From: JADJXV01 sp046328995
GTDB lineage: Bacteria; Bacteroidota; Ignavibacteria; Kapaibacteriales; UBA961
Assembly (NCBI GenBank): GCA_046328995.1
Contig: JAXLVN010000005.1
Span: 1 to 64,000 of the forward strand
Reading direction: 5' to 3'
DNA length: 64,000 bases
The translations under genes were made by a program, and so were the position numbers. Below the pieces are notes generated by a model. It was not told where the DNA came from, did not search any database, and saw only the letters and a list, made by a program, of their open reading frames with translations. Below are positions 45,973-55,500 of the stretch, piece after piece (the first letter of the stretch is position 1; each line of letters starts with the position of its first letter).

Positions 45973-48900
45973 CTACTTCACCACATCCACCCGCGTCGTC
46001 AGCATCACCTTATTCGTTCGCATGCGGAGCAAATATACGCCATTTCCCAGTACACTCAGGTCGCTGGTAAGAGTATATTGTCCTGCCACTTGCGTTTGAT
46101 TAGTGAGAATTGTCTGCACGACTTGCCCTGTCATGGTTAGTAATTCTAATGTCACTGTCAATGGTTCACGCAAACCGTACTGTATTTGCAGATTATCCTG
46201 CGCAGGATTCGGACGGGTAGAAAGGGACGTTGAGGTTTTTGCGGGAATGAATAATCGTACTCCGCCATCTTCGCATACTCCATTCAGAGTAATCGATCCA
46301 TTTTGCGTGGCTACTTCGGTCACAATCGCACTGTTTTTCCAGAAAAAAGTATCGATGATTATGGGTGAGTAATCGGTATTTCCGAGCGTCGTGACGCAGG
46401 GAATGGAGATTAATTCATCCGTTGTCGGATCATACACACCCGTCAACTCCAGCGCGCAACTGTCTGTCGTGCCTGTACATACAGTGCTTAGATTTTCGAT
46501 AAAGAGTATGGAACTGTTGTAATGGATACGCGCCTGCCATTCGGTAGGAGCGCCGACTATTGCCATACCTATTGGCTTCAATAATTTGAGGGTGAGATTC
46601 ACTTTTTCGCCTGATTTGGCGGTGATGTTCGGTGCGATAATCGTGGTTCTCGCTGTGTCGAGATTCGTCGCGCAATTTTTTCCAATTCCCGTGATGGTTG
46701 TAAATGCGGTGTCTTGGTCGGCTATCCAGCGTACTTCTCCGAGTGCAGAACCGGGAGTAGTAGGGGAGAAGTCTATTGGTAGAGTTATGCTGGAGTCAGC
46801 GGCGAGCATTTGTTGTTGCAGGTTTGTGGTAAACACATTGCCGTCATTTGTATTCCATTCAGCGCGCAAGAGTTGGATACTGTCCCTGCCTTCATTCTTG
46901 ACAATCGCGCTAATAGTTTTGCGTTGACCGATGCAGACAGAATCGAAGGTAATTTCCGCAGTAGAAGTGATAGACGGCTTGATAATTCCTTCTCCGAATA
47001 ACACGACAGCCGCCGGACTGCCGATACCATTATAGTCAAACAATAATCTTCCGCTCGTTCTGCCGACGTCTTTAGGTGAAAACTGTAGGTCTATTTTTCC
47101 TATTTCTCCGGGTGCTATGTTTACTGTGTTTCCGCTGTTCAACGTAGTGAAATCTACATCATTTGGTCCAACGTGGTGTATAGCAGTAATCGTAAGCGGC
47201 GCGGAACCTATATTTTTAATAGTAAAAGCTTGAAGGGTATCTTTTGAAGAATTGACCACCACTTTGCCAAAGTCAATAAGATTATTCACAATTGCAAGTA
47301 TTGGTGCAATCCCTTCGCCAATAATTGTTTGGTGCAATGTATCAGATTGTGTTATTATATTTATAGTTGCAGTATGCAATCCAGGTCTTTGCGGTATGAA
47401 TCTAAATTCTGTTGGCTTGACAGCTCCAACTCCAAGCTCATATTGTGGAATACCTGATACTAAAGCGAAAGAACCTGCATCAGAACCTTGGAAATAGATA
47501 GAATCAACTCTGTACTTATACGAACCGGCATTACTGATAAATGACGTAATCACAGAATCTTTTACACCTCCAACAATACATTGTTTCATATCCAAATCAT
47601 GGCTTAATGGTGAAGGTGAAACAATCGAAAATACTGCATCCGAACTATCTGCCTGCAAATATCCGCCTTCGGGACTCAATTTCGATATAAGCATAACAAT
47701 AGTTCTGCCTTTTGCACGCCCAAATCCGGCAACAATGTACCCATTATCATTAGTCTGTTTAACGGAAAGAGCACACTCTTCTCCACAGGGCTTTTGCCAT
47801 TCAATTGCTCCATTAGGTGTTAATTTTACAACCACAGAAGTGGGAAGGATACCCGAATAAGTCGTATCCCAATCTTTTGAATAAACACACCCAGCTACAA
47901 CATATCCTCCGTCTGATGTCTGTTGTATTGAATTTGCATCATCACTTCCATTTCCTCCGATTGATTTGTTCCATTCAATCATACCTTTTGAAGTTAATTT
48001 GAGTACCCACCAATCAGTAACACCCTTAAAATTAGTGATGTCACCATCATTTGAAAATGTATATCCTACAACAATATATCCCCCGTCATTAGTCTGCTGA
48101 ATGGAATTAGCATAGTCTTCTTTAGTTCCTCCATACGTTTTCTGCCATTCGAGGATACCTGTTGACGTTATTTTTATAATCAAAAAATCTGATAACCCTT
48201 TGTTATCGGATAAGTCCAGGTCATTTGAATATGAGTAACCGGTAATAATGTATCCGCCGTCATTAGTCAGTTGAATTGAGTTAGCAATGTCATCTTTTGT
48301 TCCTCCATACGTTTTCTGCCATTCCACAACTCCAACTGGGTTTAGCTTTACTGTCCAAACGTCCCAACCTCCTTTATTACCGGATACATCTCCGTCATTT
48401 GACATAGTGTGTCCTGTAAAAATATAACCTCCATCTTTTGTCTGTTGAATAGAAAGTGCTCGATCATAACTATTCCCTCCAAAAGTTTTTTGCCATTCGA
48501 CAGTTCCTAAACTATTCAGTTTAATAATCCAAACATCCTCATAGCCTTTATTCTCAGTGATATCACCATCATTCGAAGATGTATAGCCTACAGCAATATA
48601 ACCCCCATCAAGCGTTTGTTGGATACAGTTGGCATATTCAAAACTTGTTCCACCAAGTGTTTTTTGCCACTCAAGAGCACCTATTGAATTTAATTTTAAT
48701 ATCCAAAAATCTTGAAGGATAAAGCCATGTTTCCCTATCACATCCCCATCGGTTGAAGTTGCCTCTCCGGCAACTATATAACCACCGTCAATTGTCTGTT
48801 GAATGGAATGTGCTGCATCATTATTTGTTCCACCGTATTTTTTTTGCCATTCTATGGTCGGAGTCTTTTCGTAGTTTCTACCGTTTTCTCCTTGTATTAT

Positions 48901-50331
48901 TTTCACAAGGCACTTAGTACTTGTTGGCTTAGGAATATTCTTCCATATATATTTCAGTCCTGTAGCTTTATTTGTGAGCAGATTCCAGTTAGCTCCATTA
49001 TCAATGCTGTATTGTAATGTTACTGTATCAGAGGGGGAAATTCCTTCCCATGTAATCAGGGTATCACTACCAATTACAAATGATTCTCCTCCATTTGGTT
49101 TTAGTAATTTTAAGGTGGGTGTTTTCATCTTTACGCCCGGGAAACCACCAACGGAACTGAAGTATGCCGGACACATATCATTTAAGATTTCAAAACTAGC
49201 AAAACAAGAATTTGAATCGGTTGGTGCAAAGCGGAGAATGATGTTTGTACTTGTATTTTTTGGTATGGTTATGGGAAAACTAGTGTTTACAACAGAAAAT
49301 GCTGCTGATCCAAAATTAAGTTTAATCCCTGTTAGTACGAAATCACCGTTATGTGCGGTGAGTGTGATTGTTGTATCCGTTACTGTCATAGGGAGTTTTT
49401 TCCCGAATGAAAGAATTGACGGACTAACTTGTAAAAAAGGAATAGCATTAACAGCAGGGGAATATGTAGCAATTGAGGTTTGATTGTTTAATTTCAATTC
49501 GGCTGATTTGTTTGCTGAATTACAAGTTATTCCGCTTATCCATTCAATTTCACATGGTGAGTTCCCTTGTGCGGTTTCTAAAATTATTCGTGAGACCTCT
49601 TCTGCCTTTTGAACAGTAGTTATGTTCTCAAAAACCTGCCCACCTGTTCTCTTGGCAATATTTTTAAGAATAATCGGAGCATTCATCCCGATTGTTACGC
49701 AATAAATAGCACAATTCTGTCGATTTGCCTCGGAAATAATAGAATCCTCTGTTCCGGTGCTCAATCCGTCGGTTATCAGTATTAGTATTTTCGCATACTT
49801 TCCCTTTTTAATTATTTGTAAAGCTCCTGCTTTTGGGCTAATAAGTGCTGCATCGTAATCTGTACCTCCTTGGGGAGTAAGGATAGTGAGTGCATCAAAC
49901 AATTTAGCTTTGTTATCTGTATAATCCTTATTCAAATAATTAAATCCATCAAAACTTGTAATTGCACACTCACTTTGACCGGACAGTAAATTATTTACCC
50001 AGACTTTTGCGGTTCCTTTCGCTATTTCCATATTACTTGGCGCTCCCACACCCATAGATCCACTGACATCCATAACCAATACCGACGAGAGCGCCTTCGG
50101 TGGCAGAGGCGAAGGACAGCTCACGTTCGTAATCGTACGTGGTATCCCATTTTCAGTTAGTGTGAGTTCGGATATACTTGGGCGCTGCTGCTGACCCGCA
50201 GCATCAAATGCATAAAACTTTGCTTTTACAGTAGGGAAGCCCGATGGATCCACATCAAAAAGCGACAGCGATTGAGCGTTCCCGTGAAAAACGCTCGCAA
50301 GGCAGATGAAAAGTGTACAAAGGTGTTTCAT
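45973..50331 (-). CDS. VWA/GG-repeat propeller/ASH/cohesin-like/T9SS paralogue 6 (1,452 aa), bracketed by inverted introns
   Basis: Signal peptide MKHLCTLFICLASVFHGNAQ. VWA ~80-260 with MIDAS DVSGS. ASH-like ~300-395; Kre9-like GGESFVIGSDTLITW ~405-480. The propeller slot (~495-890) holds the same GG[TN]..D...SIQQT.DGGYI..G repeat as paralogue 4, about seven units. The sixth unit has an irregular tail and the seventh is shorter (CGEECALSVKQT). Three ASH domains ~900-1,245, a cohesin-like domain ~1,255-1,365 with CTGTTDSC, and the T9SS sorting domain (RPNPAQDNLQIQYGLREPL). DNA in the propeller is AT-richer by eye than in its neighbours. It is the only gene between the two inverted intron copies. 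Confidence 0.9.
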   Translation of the reverse strand: MKHLCTLFICLASVFHGNAQSLSLFDVDPSGFPTVKAKFYAFDAAGQQQRPSISELTLTENGIPRTITNVSCPSPLPPKALSSVLVMDVSGSMGVGAPSNMEIAKGTAKVWVNNLLSGQSECAITSFDGFNYLNKDYTDNKAKLFDALTILTPQGGTDYDAALISPKAGALQIIKKGKYAKILILITDGLSTGTEDSIISEANRQNCAIYCVTIGMNAPIILKNIAKRTGGQVFENITTVQKAEEVSRIILETAQGNSPCEIEWISGITCNSANKSAELKLNNQTSIATYSPAVNAIPFLQVSPSILSFGKKLPMTVTDTTITLTAHNGDFVLTGIKLNFGSAAFSVVNTSFPITIPKNTSTNIILRFAPTDSNSCFASFEILNDMCPAYFSSVGGFPGVKMKTPTLKLLKPNGGESFVIGSDTLITWEGISPSDTVTLQYSIDNGANWNLLTNKATGLKYIWKNIPKPTSTKCLVKIIQGENGRNYEKTPTIEWQKKYGGTNNDAAHSIQQTIDGGYIVAGEATSTDGDVIGKHGFILQDFWILKLNSIGALEWQKTLGGTSFEYANCIQQTLDGGYIAVGYTSSNDGDITENKGYEDVWIIKLNSLGTVEWQKTFGGNSYDRALSIQQTKDGGYIFTGHTMSNDGDVSGNKGGWDVWTVKLNPVGVVEWQKTYGGTKDDIANSIQLTNDGGYIITGYSYSNDLDLSDNKGLSDFLIIKITSTGILEWQKTYGGTKEDYANSIQQTNDGGYIVVGYTFSNDGDITNFKGVTDWWVLKLTSKGMIEWNKSIGGNGSDDANSIQQTSDGGYVVAGCVYSKDWDTTYSGILPTSVVVKLTPNGAIEWQKPCGEECALSVKQTNDNGYIVAGFGRAKGRTIVMLISKLSPEGGYLQADSSDAVFSIVSPSPLSHDLDMKQCIVGGVKDSVITSFISNAGSYKYRVDSIYFQGSDAGSFALVSGIPQYELGVGAVKPTEFRFIPQRPGLHTATINIITQSDTLHQTIIGEGIAPILAIVNNLIDFGKVVVNSSKDTLQAFTIKNIGSAPLTITAIHHVGPNDVDFTTLNSGNTVNIAPGEIGKIDLQFSPKDVGRTSGRLLFDYNGIGSPAAVVLFGEGIIKPSITSTAEITFDSVCIGQRKTISAIVKNEGRDSIQLLRAEWNTNDGNVFTTNLQQQMLAADSSITLPIDFSPTTPGSALGEVRWIADQDTAFTTITGIGKNCATNLDTARTTIIAPNITAKSGEKVNLTLKLLKPIGMAIVGAPTEWQARIHYNSSILFIENLSTVCTGTTDSCALELTGVYDPTTDELISIPCVTTLGNTDYSPIIIDTFFWKNSAIVTEVATQNGSITLNGVCEDGGVRLFIPAKTSTSLSTRPNPAQDNLQIQYGLREPLTVTLELLTMTGQVVQTILTNQTQVAGQYTLTSDLSVLGNGVYLLRMRTNKVMLTTRVDVVK

Positions 50332-50360
50332 AGTAATACGTTATAATATGTTTTATTCTT

Positions 50361-50567
50361 CCGAGCCCCTCGCTTCTTGGCAAGGGCGGCTCGGTGTTCT
50401 TCCCGAGAGTATCGCTTCCGAGCGATGCCCTCGGTTTTTGGGTTGTTATTTCTTTCTTTTTGAGCGTTAGCTACTTGCCGAGCGGCTCGAATTTTTTTGG
50501 ATTGGTTTTTCCTTACCCAAAATCCTTACCCAAAAATCCTTTCCCAAAAACCGAGGGCACCGCTCGG
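50361..50567. repeat. Palindromic repeat cluster left of the right intron (A ... inverted A half)
   Basis: CCGAGCC...GGCTCGG hairpin at 50361-50394; intact A palindrome at 50403-50434 followed by TTTTTGGGT. After ~100 bp comes the start of an inverted A copy (CCCAAAAACC, then CCGAGGGCACCGCTCGG at 50551-50567), interrupted by the intron. The A/inverted-A pair forms ~41-bp terminal inverted repeats of a MITE-like unit. Confidence 0.85.
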
Positions 50568-50977
50568 GTGCGCCAAGCGAAGCTTGGTATATTCAGAAGG
50601 TGCAAATCCTTCGCGGGAAGGGAGCCACCCACCCGCTACCATAATCGTACATTGTGTAAGGTAACAAACACAGTGAAGCTACGACGAGGGAGATATCAGA
50701 CCGCAACGCAAGTGAAGGTGTTGAGCCCCGTAATTGCCCACTATATGATGGCAGACTGTTTCTTAGCACAGGAATGCAACAATTATATGCTCGTATGGCT
50801 TGAGCATGTAGTCATCATCGGGGTCTAAGTCCGCAGTATGATATCAAACGGATATATCAGGAACTTGGGATATCCACTATACTTGCCATTCGGCATAAGC
50901 GCAACCAAATCCGAAAAGGAGTAGAATGCGTAACGGTATAGTGGAAGTCGGATTAGCCCATAGTAGCGTCAAGCTCT

Positions 50978-52387
50978 GTGAAAGCAGAGGTATGCATGCA
51001 GAAACATTCAATTCTGATGCAGCGCCAAGGGGCTGACAATTGTATGTATTGTATAACGGAAACGTATATGTCTCATAGAACACAGTTAGATACGGCAACG
51101 AAACTTATACAGCTAAGCAAGGTCTCGAAGGACTCTCCAAGCTACAAGTTTGGCTCATTAGCCAGCTTGCTGAATGAAGAGTACCTTGGAACGTGCTATG
51201 CCAAGCTTCCTCGTAAGAAGGCACTCGGCATAGACGGAGTGAGTGTAGAAGAATACGGAGAATCGCTGGAAGCGAATCTTAAAGGATTGGTAGAACGGAT
51301 GAAAAGCATGTCATACCGCCCACAAGCCGTTCGTACGAAGGAGATACCGAAAGACCGCGGCGGAACGCGCACATTGGGCATTCCCTCGACGGAGGACAAG
51401 ATAGTCCAGAAAGGTATATCCTCAATACTAACGGCAATATTCGACCCAAGTTTTATAGAGTCATCCTACGGTTTTAGAAACAATAGGAGCTGTCACGATG
51501 CTTTGAAGAAGGTACATCAGGAGATAACCTTCAAGCCCGTAAACTATGTTATTGATGCAGATATTACATCATTTTTCGACACAGTTGACCATGAATGGTT
51601 AGTCAAGTTTCTGGAACATCGCATAAAGGACAAGAACTTTATCCGACTGATAATCAGATTCTTGAAAGCAGGCATCATGGATGAGGGAATAGTAAGAGCA
51701 AGCGACATGGGAACACCTCAAGGTGGTATCATTAGCCCAATCTTAGCAAATATTTACCTTCATTATGTGCTTGACCTCTGGTTCGAGAAACGTCTGAAGA
51801 AAGACCTTCAGGGTTATGCATCAATAGTACGGTATGCCGACGACTTTATCATATTGGTAGAACGGGAATCGGATTGCCAAGTGATACTGGAATCGCTAAA
51901 AGTACGGCTTGGAAAGTTCAACCTTACATTATCGGAATCCAAGACATCTGTGGTAAAATTTGGTCGTAATACGGACACAAATGACGAGCATAAACATCCG
52001 GGTACGTTTGACTTTCTAGGATTTACCCACTACTGTGGCAAATCTAAAGCAGGCAAATTCAAGGTATGTAGGCGGACAAGTAAGTCCCGACTCCGCCTTG
52101 GCATCCGAAAGGTGAACATATTCCTGAAAGGACACAAGAATTTTTATACGCTGCAAGAACTTTGGGAGAGCATGTCACGCATCCTTCGGGGACACTACCA
52201 CTATTACGGAGTAAGTGAAAACCTGCAAGGATTATTGCGATATACATCCCGAGTAAGGAGACTTCTCTACAAATGGCTCAACCGCCGAAGTCAGCGGAAG
52301 AGCTACACGTGGGAGAGCTTTCAGCAATATTTACTCAAGTATCCATTACCGGAACCAAAGATATACGTAAGCTTTTACAAGCACTGA
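50978..52387 (+). CDS. ltrA: Group II intron reverse transcriptase/maturase, right copy (up to 469 aa)
   Basis: Residue-for-residue identical to the protein encoded at 43989-45398, with YADD active site, full RT motifs and X domain and no endonuclease domain. The longest frame starts at GTG 50978; ATG 51068 (MSHRTQLD) is the likelier start. Intact, so this copy could supply splicing and mobility for both introns. Confidence 0.95.
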   Translation: MKAEVCMQKHSILMQRQGADNCMYCITETYMSHRTQLDTATKLIQLSKVSKDSPSYKFGSLASLLNEEYLGTCYAKLPRKKALGIDGVSVEEYGESLEANLKGLVERMKSMSYRPQAVRTKEIPKDRGGTRTLGIPSTEDKIVQKGISSILTAIFDPSFIESSYGFRNNRSCHDALKKVHQEITFKPVNYVIDADITSFFDTVDHEWLVKFLEHRIKDKNFIRLIIRFLKAGIMDEGIVRASDMGTPQGGIISPILANIYLHYVLDLWFEKRLKKDLQGYASIVRYADDFIILVERESDCQVILESLKVRLGKFNLTLSESKTSVVKFGRNTDTNDEHKHPGTFDFLGFTHYCGKSKAGKFKVCRRTSKSRLRLGIRKVNIFLKGHKNFYTLQELWESMSRILRGHYHYYGVSENLQGLLRYTSRVRRLLYKWLNRRSQRKSYTWESFQQYLLKYPLPEPKIYVSFYKH

Positions 52388-52405
52388 GTGCGGAATACAA
52401 TTGAG

Positions 52406-52438
52406 GAGCCGTGTGAGGGAAATCCTCACGCACGGTTC
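52406..52438 (+). ncRNA. Group II intron domain V (right copy)
   Basis: Same 33-nt hairpin as the left copy, 1,838 bases from the intron start in both. The AGC triad argues against a group IIC intron, which usually has CGC. Confidence 0.88.
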
Positions 52439-52555
52439 TGCGAGGGGGAGCAATCAACAGCATCCAAGAAATACACATCCTAAGGCACAAAAGCAGAAAT
52501 GCGGACACGGAGCTACGGTGGAATCTAAAGACTGTGGATTAGCTCTCTACTCGAC

Positions 52556-52570
52556 AAGCGGTACTCTCGG
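52556..52570. repeat. Second arm of the inverted A palindrome split by the right intron
   Basis: AAGCGGTACTCTCGG completes the palindrome begun at 50551. Nine bases further is the stop codon of the next - strand gene. Confidence 0.85.
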
Positions 52571-52579
52571 CATGGACGG

Positions 52580-55500
52580 CTACTTCACCACATCCACCCG
52601 CGTCGTCAGCATCTCCTTATTCGTTCGTAATCGGAGCAAATATACTCCATTTCCCAGTGAACTCAAGTCGCTTGTAAGTGTGTATTGTCCTGCCACTTGC
52701 GTTTGATTAGTGAGAATTGTCTGCACGACTTGTCCTGTCATGGTTAGTAATTCTAATGTCACTGTCAATGGCTCACGTAAACCGTACTGTATCTGTAGAT
52801 TATCCTGCGCAGGATTCGGACGGGTAGAAAGGGACGTTGAGGTTTTTGCGGGAATGAATAATCGTACTCCGCCATCTTCGCAGATGCCATTCAAAGTAAT
52901 CGAACCATTCTGCGTGGCTACTTCGGTCACAATCGCACTATTTTTCCAGAAAAAAGTATCGATGACAATGGTCGAATGATCGGTATTGCCGAGCGTGGCG
53001 ATGCAGGGAATCGTGATTAATTTCTCTGATTTTGGATTGTACACACCCGTTAGCTCAAGCGCGCAACTGTCTGTTGTGCCTGGGCATACATTACTTGTTT
53101 GTTCATTAAAGAGAATGGATTTGTTGTAATGGATTCTCGCTACCCACTCCGTCGGCGCGCCTAGTATTTCCATGCCGGTTGGCTTAGTCATCGTGAGTGT
53201 GAGATTCACTTTTTCACCTGCTTTGGCGGTGATGTTTGGTGCGATAATCGTGGTGCGGGCTGTGTCGAGATTCGCCGCGCATATTTTCCCGATGCCTGAG
53301 ACAGTTGTAAATGCAGTGTCCACATCAGCGACCCAGCGAAGGTCGGCATTCACCAAACCGCTTGCTGATGGCGTGAAGGTAACGTCGAGCGAATCGGTCG
53401 TTCCCGGTGCGAGGATTTTTGCGGGGGTGACGGTTGTAGAAAAGGTCGAACCTGCGTTGGTAATCCATTCGGCACGAAGGAGTTGCAGGGGAGTGCTGCC
53501 AGTGTTGGAAAGCTTCGCTTTTAATTGCCGGGATTGTCCCACACAAACCGAATCGAAGGTCACCGTAGCCACCGACAAGAGTGTATGCGTAATGCCACTC
53601 ACGCGCAGTTCGGTCGAGTCAAGCGTTGTGCATGGCGTGATTGTACTCCAGTGAATCATCTGAGAATTCGGTACCGAACCGGTGGCACTATACTGCACGC
53701 GAACCCTAAGCGTATCCCCCGAAGCAAGCACACTTCCCGCCAGCGGAGTGAGTGAAATAATCGTAAACGGCGCGGTAATTCCCGTCGGCTGCGCTATCGT
53801 TATCGAACGTGCATCCTTATTCACCGCAACAATATCCAGCGTTGAAGTGGCGCCACTTGCTACCGCGCCGAAGTCCACGAACGCAGGATAAGTGAGACGT
53901 GGAAGTTGAATGTTTCCAATTACTTGTACCGTGGACTTAGAGCCGCAAAGCGTGTCGGTGATGGTGATTATTTCATCGATGAATCCTTCGCTTGCACGTC
54001 CCGGGAATTGTAGTTTGATAGATGTACTGCCGGAAGAATTGAGCGTAGAATCGGTCAATTCTGCATGAATAATCGGCGATTGTACAAGGTATGTCGAACG
54101 TAGTGTGCCGGTATTGGTAAGCGTAATGGACGTATCCCGCGCTTCATTCGGACAAAGCGTTCCGAGATCAATTTTCTGAATATTCGTCGAAAAGGCTACG
54201 ATATCTTTTTGACCGGTGAGCGGTAGTCGGAGGAGAGTATCGACTAATGAATTACTGCGGAGTTCGAGAATGGCAGTCTTGATTCCACTTGACGCCGGGG
54301 CAAATTTCACCGGTAAAAACATCATGCTGTCCGGCAGTAATGAAAATGAAGTGAATGGGTTAACAAATTGAAAATCCGAAGAATTGCTTCCGGAAATTAC
54401 AGCGCTTGTAACCCGCAGTGTATCCGTCCCACGATTGAAAATGCGCACGGTATCGGTTGTTTCGGACGAACAAACAACGGGTGGAATCGTGAGTCCTGCC
54501 GCAAGAATCTGCGCTCCGGGTTTAACGCCTTCACCGAATAGTTGCACGGCAATCGGACTGTCAATTCCATCATACTCAAAGAGAATTCTCCCGCTCGTTC
54601 TGCCGGGATATTTGGGAGCAAAACGGAGGTCTAATTTTGCCGTATCGCCCGGGTTCAACGTGAAATTCCCACCACCCGAAAGAGTCGAATAATCAACCAT
54701 ATTAGGTCCTGCATGGCGGGTTGATGTGATGACAATTGGTTGCGCGCTGGAATTCCTGATAGTCACGGTTTGAAGAGAGTCTTTGGTGGTATTAACGAGC
54801 ACTTTCCCGAAATCTATCACATTGCCGAGTACGGAGATAGCAGGCGTGACGCCCTCGCCGGTGATGCGCCGTTTCAACGTGTCGGACTGCGTATAAATGA
54901 TAAGTTGTGCCGTTTTCACGCCGGGCGAAGTAGGGCGGAAGCGGAACTCCACAGCATGGCTGTCACGCGGCGCAATATCAACCGGAGGAATCCCCGAAAT
55001 CAACGTAAATTGCGCAGCATCCTGACCGGCGATAGAAATCGATTTCACCCGGTAGGGATAGGTGCCGGGATTCCATAGAAAAGGAGTTACGGTCGAGTCT
55101 TTATTCTTGCCAACAGCGCACAATCCCATCGCCACATCGGTCGCGGCAGGTTGCGGTGCGACGATGGTAAAGGTTGAGTCGGATATATCTTCCTGCACCG
55201 GAAGCACATCGTCCCATACCGCGGCTTCTTTGCTGCTGTTGCCGGTGAGGATGCGCTTGCCGTCGGAACTGAATTTCACATGCGTTACCGGCGAAGAGCT
55301 CCCACCGAGCATGCGAACGACTGCGCCGGTCGCAAGATCCCAGACTTTGGTGTAATAATCTCTACTGGCGGTAATGACTTGCTTGCCGTCGGGGCTAAAA
55401 GCGAGGTCGGTAACCATATTGCCATGCACAAGACTACTGATTACGGTGTCAGCCGCCAAATCCCAAATCTTTGCTGTGTTGTCATTGCTTACCGAACCGA

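Larger units (their letters stand above)
50568..52555 (+). mobile_element. Group II intron, right copy (1,988 bp)
   Basis: GTGCGCC at 50568 to CTCTACTCGAC ending at 52555. Same length and same encoded protein as the left copy, in opposite orientation. The flanks CCGAGGGCACCGCTCGG and AAGCGGTACTCTCGG rejoin into an A palindrome, so the intron entered at the same position and in the same orientation relative to the repeat as the left copy. Confidence 0.93.

Noticed and set aside
43821..52555. The two 2-kb inverted copies as a DNA transposon or composite transposon carrying paralogue 6.
   Set aside because: They encode a reverse transcriptase/maturase with group II ends and domain V, have no transposase or terminal inverted repeats, and each re-forms a seamless palindrome when removed.
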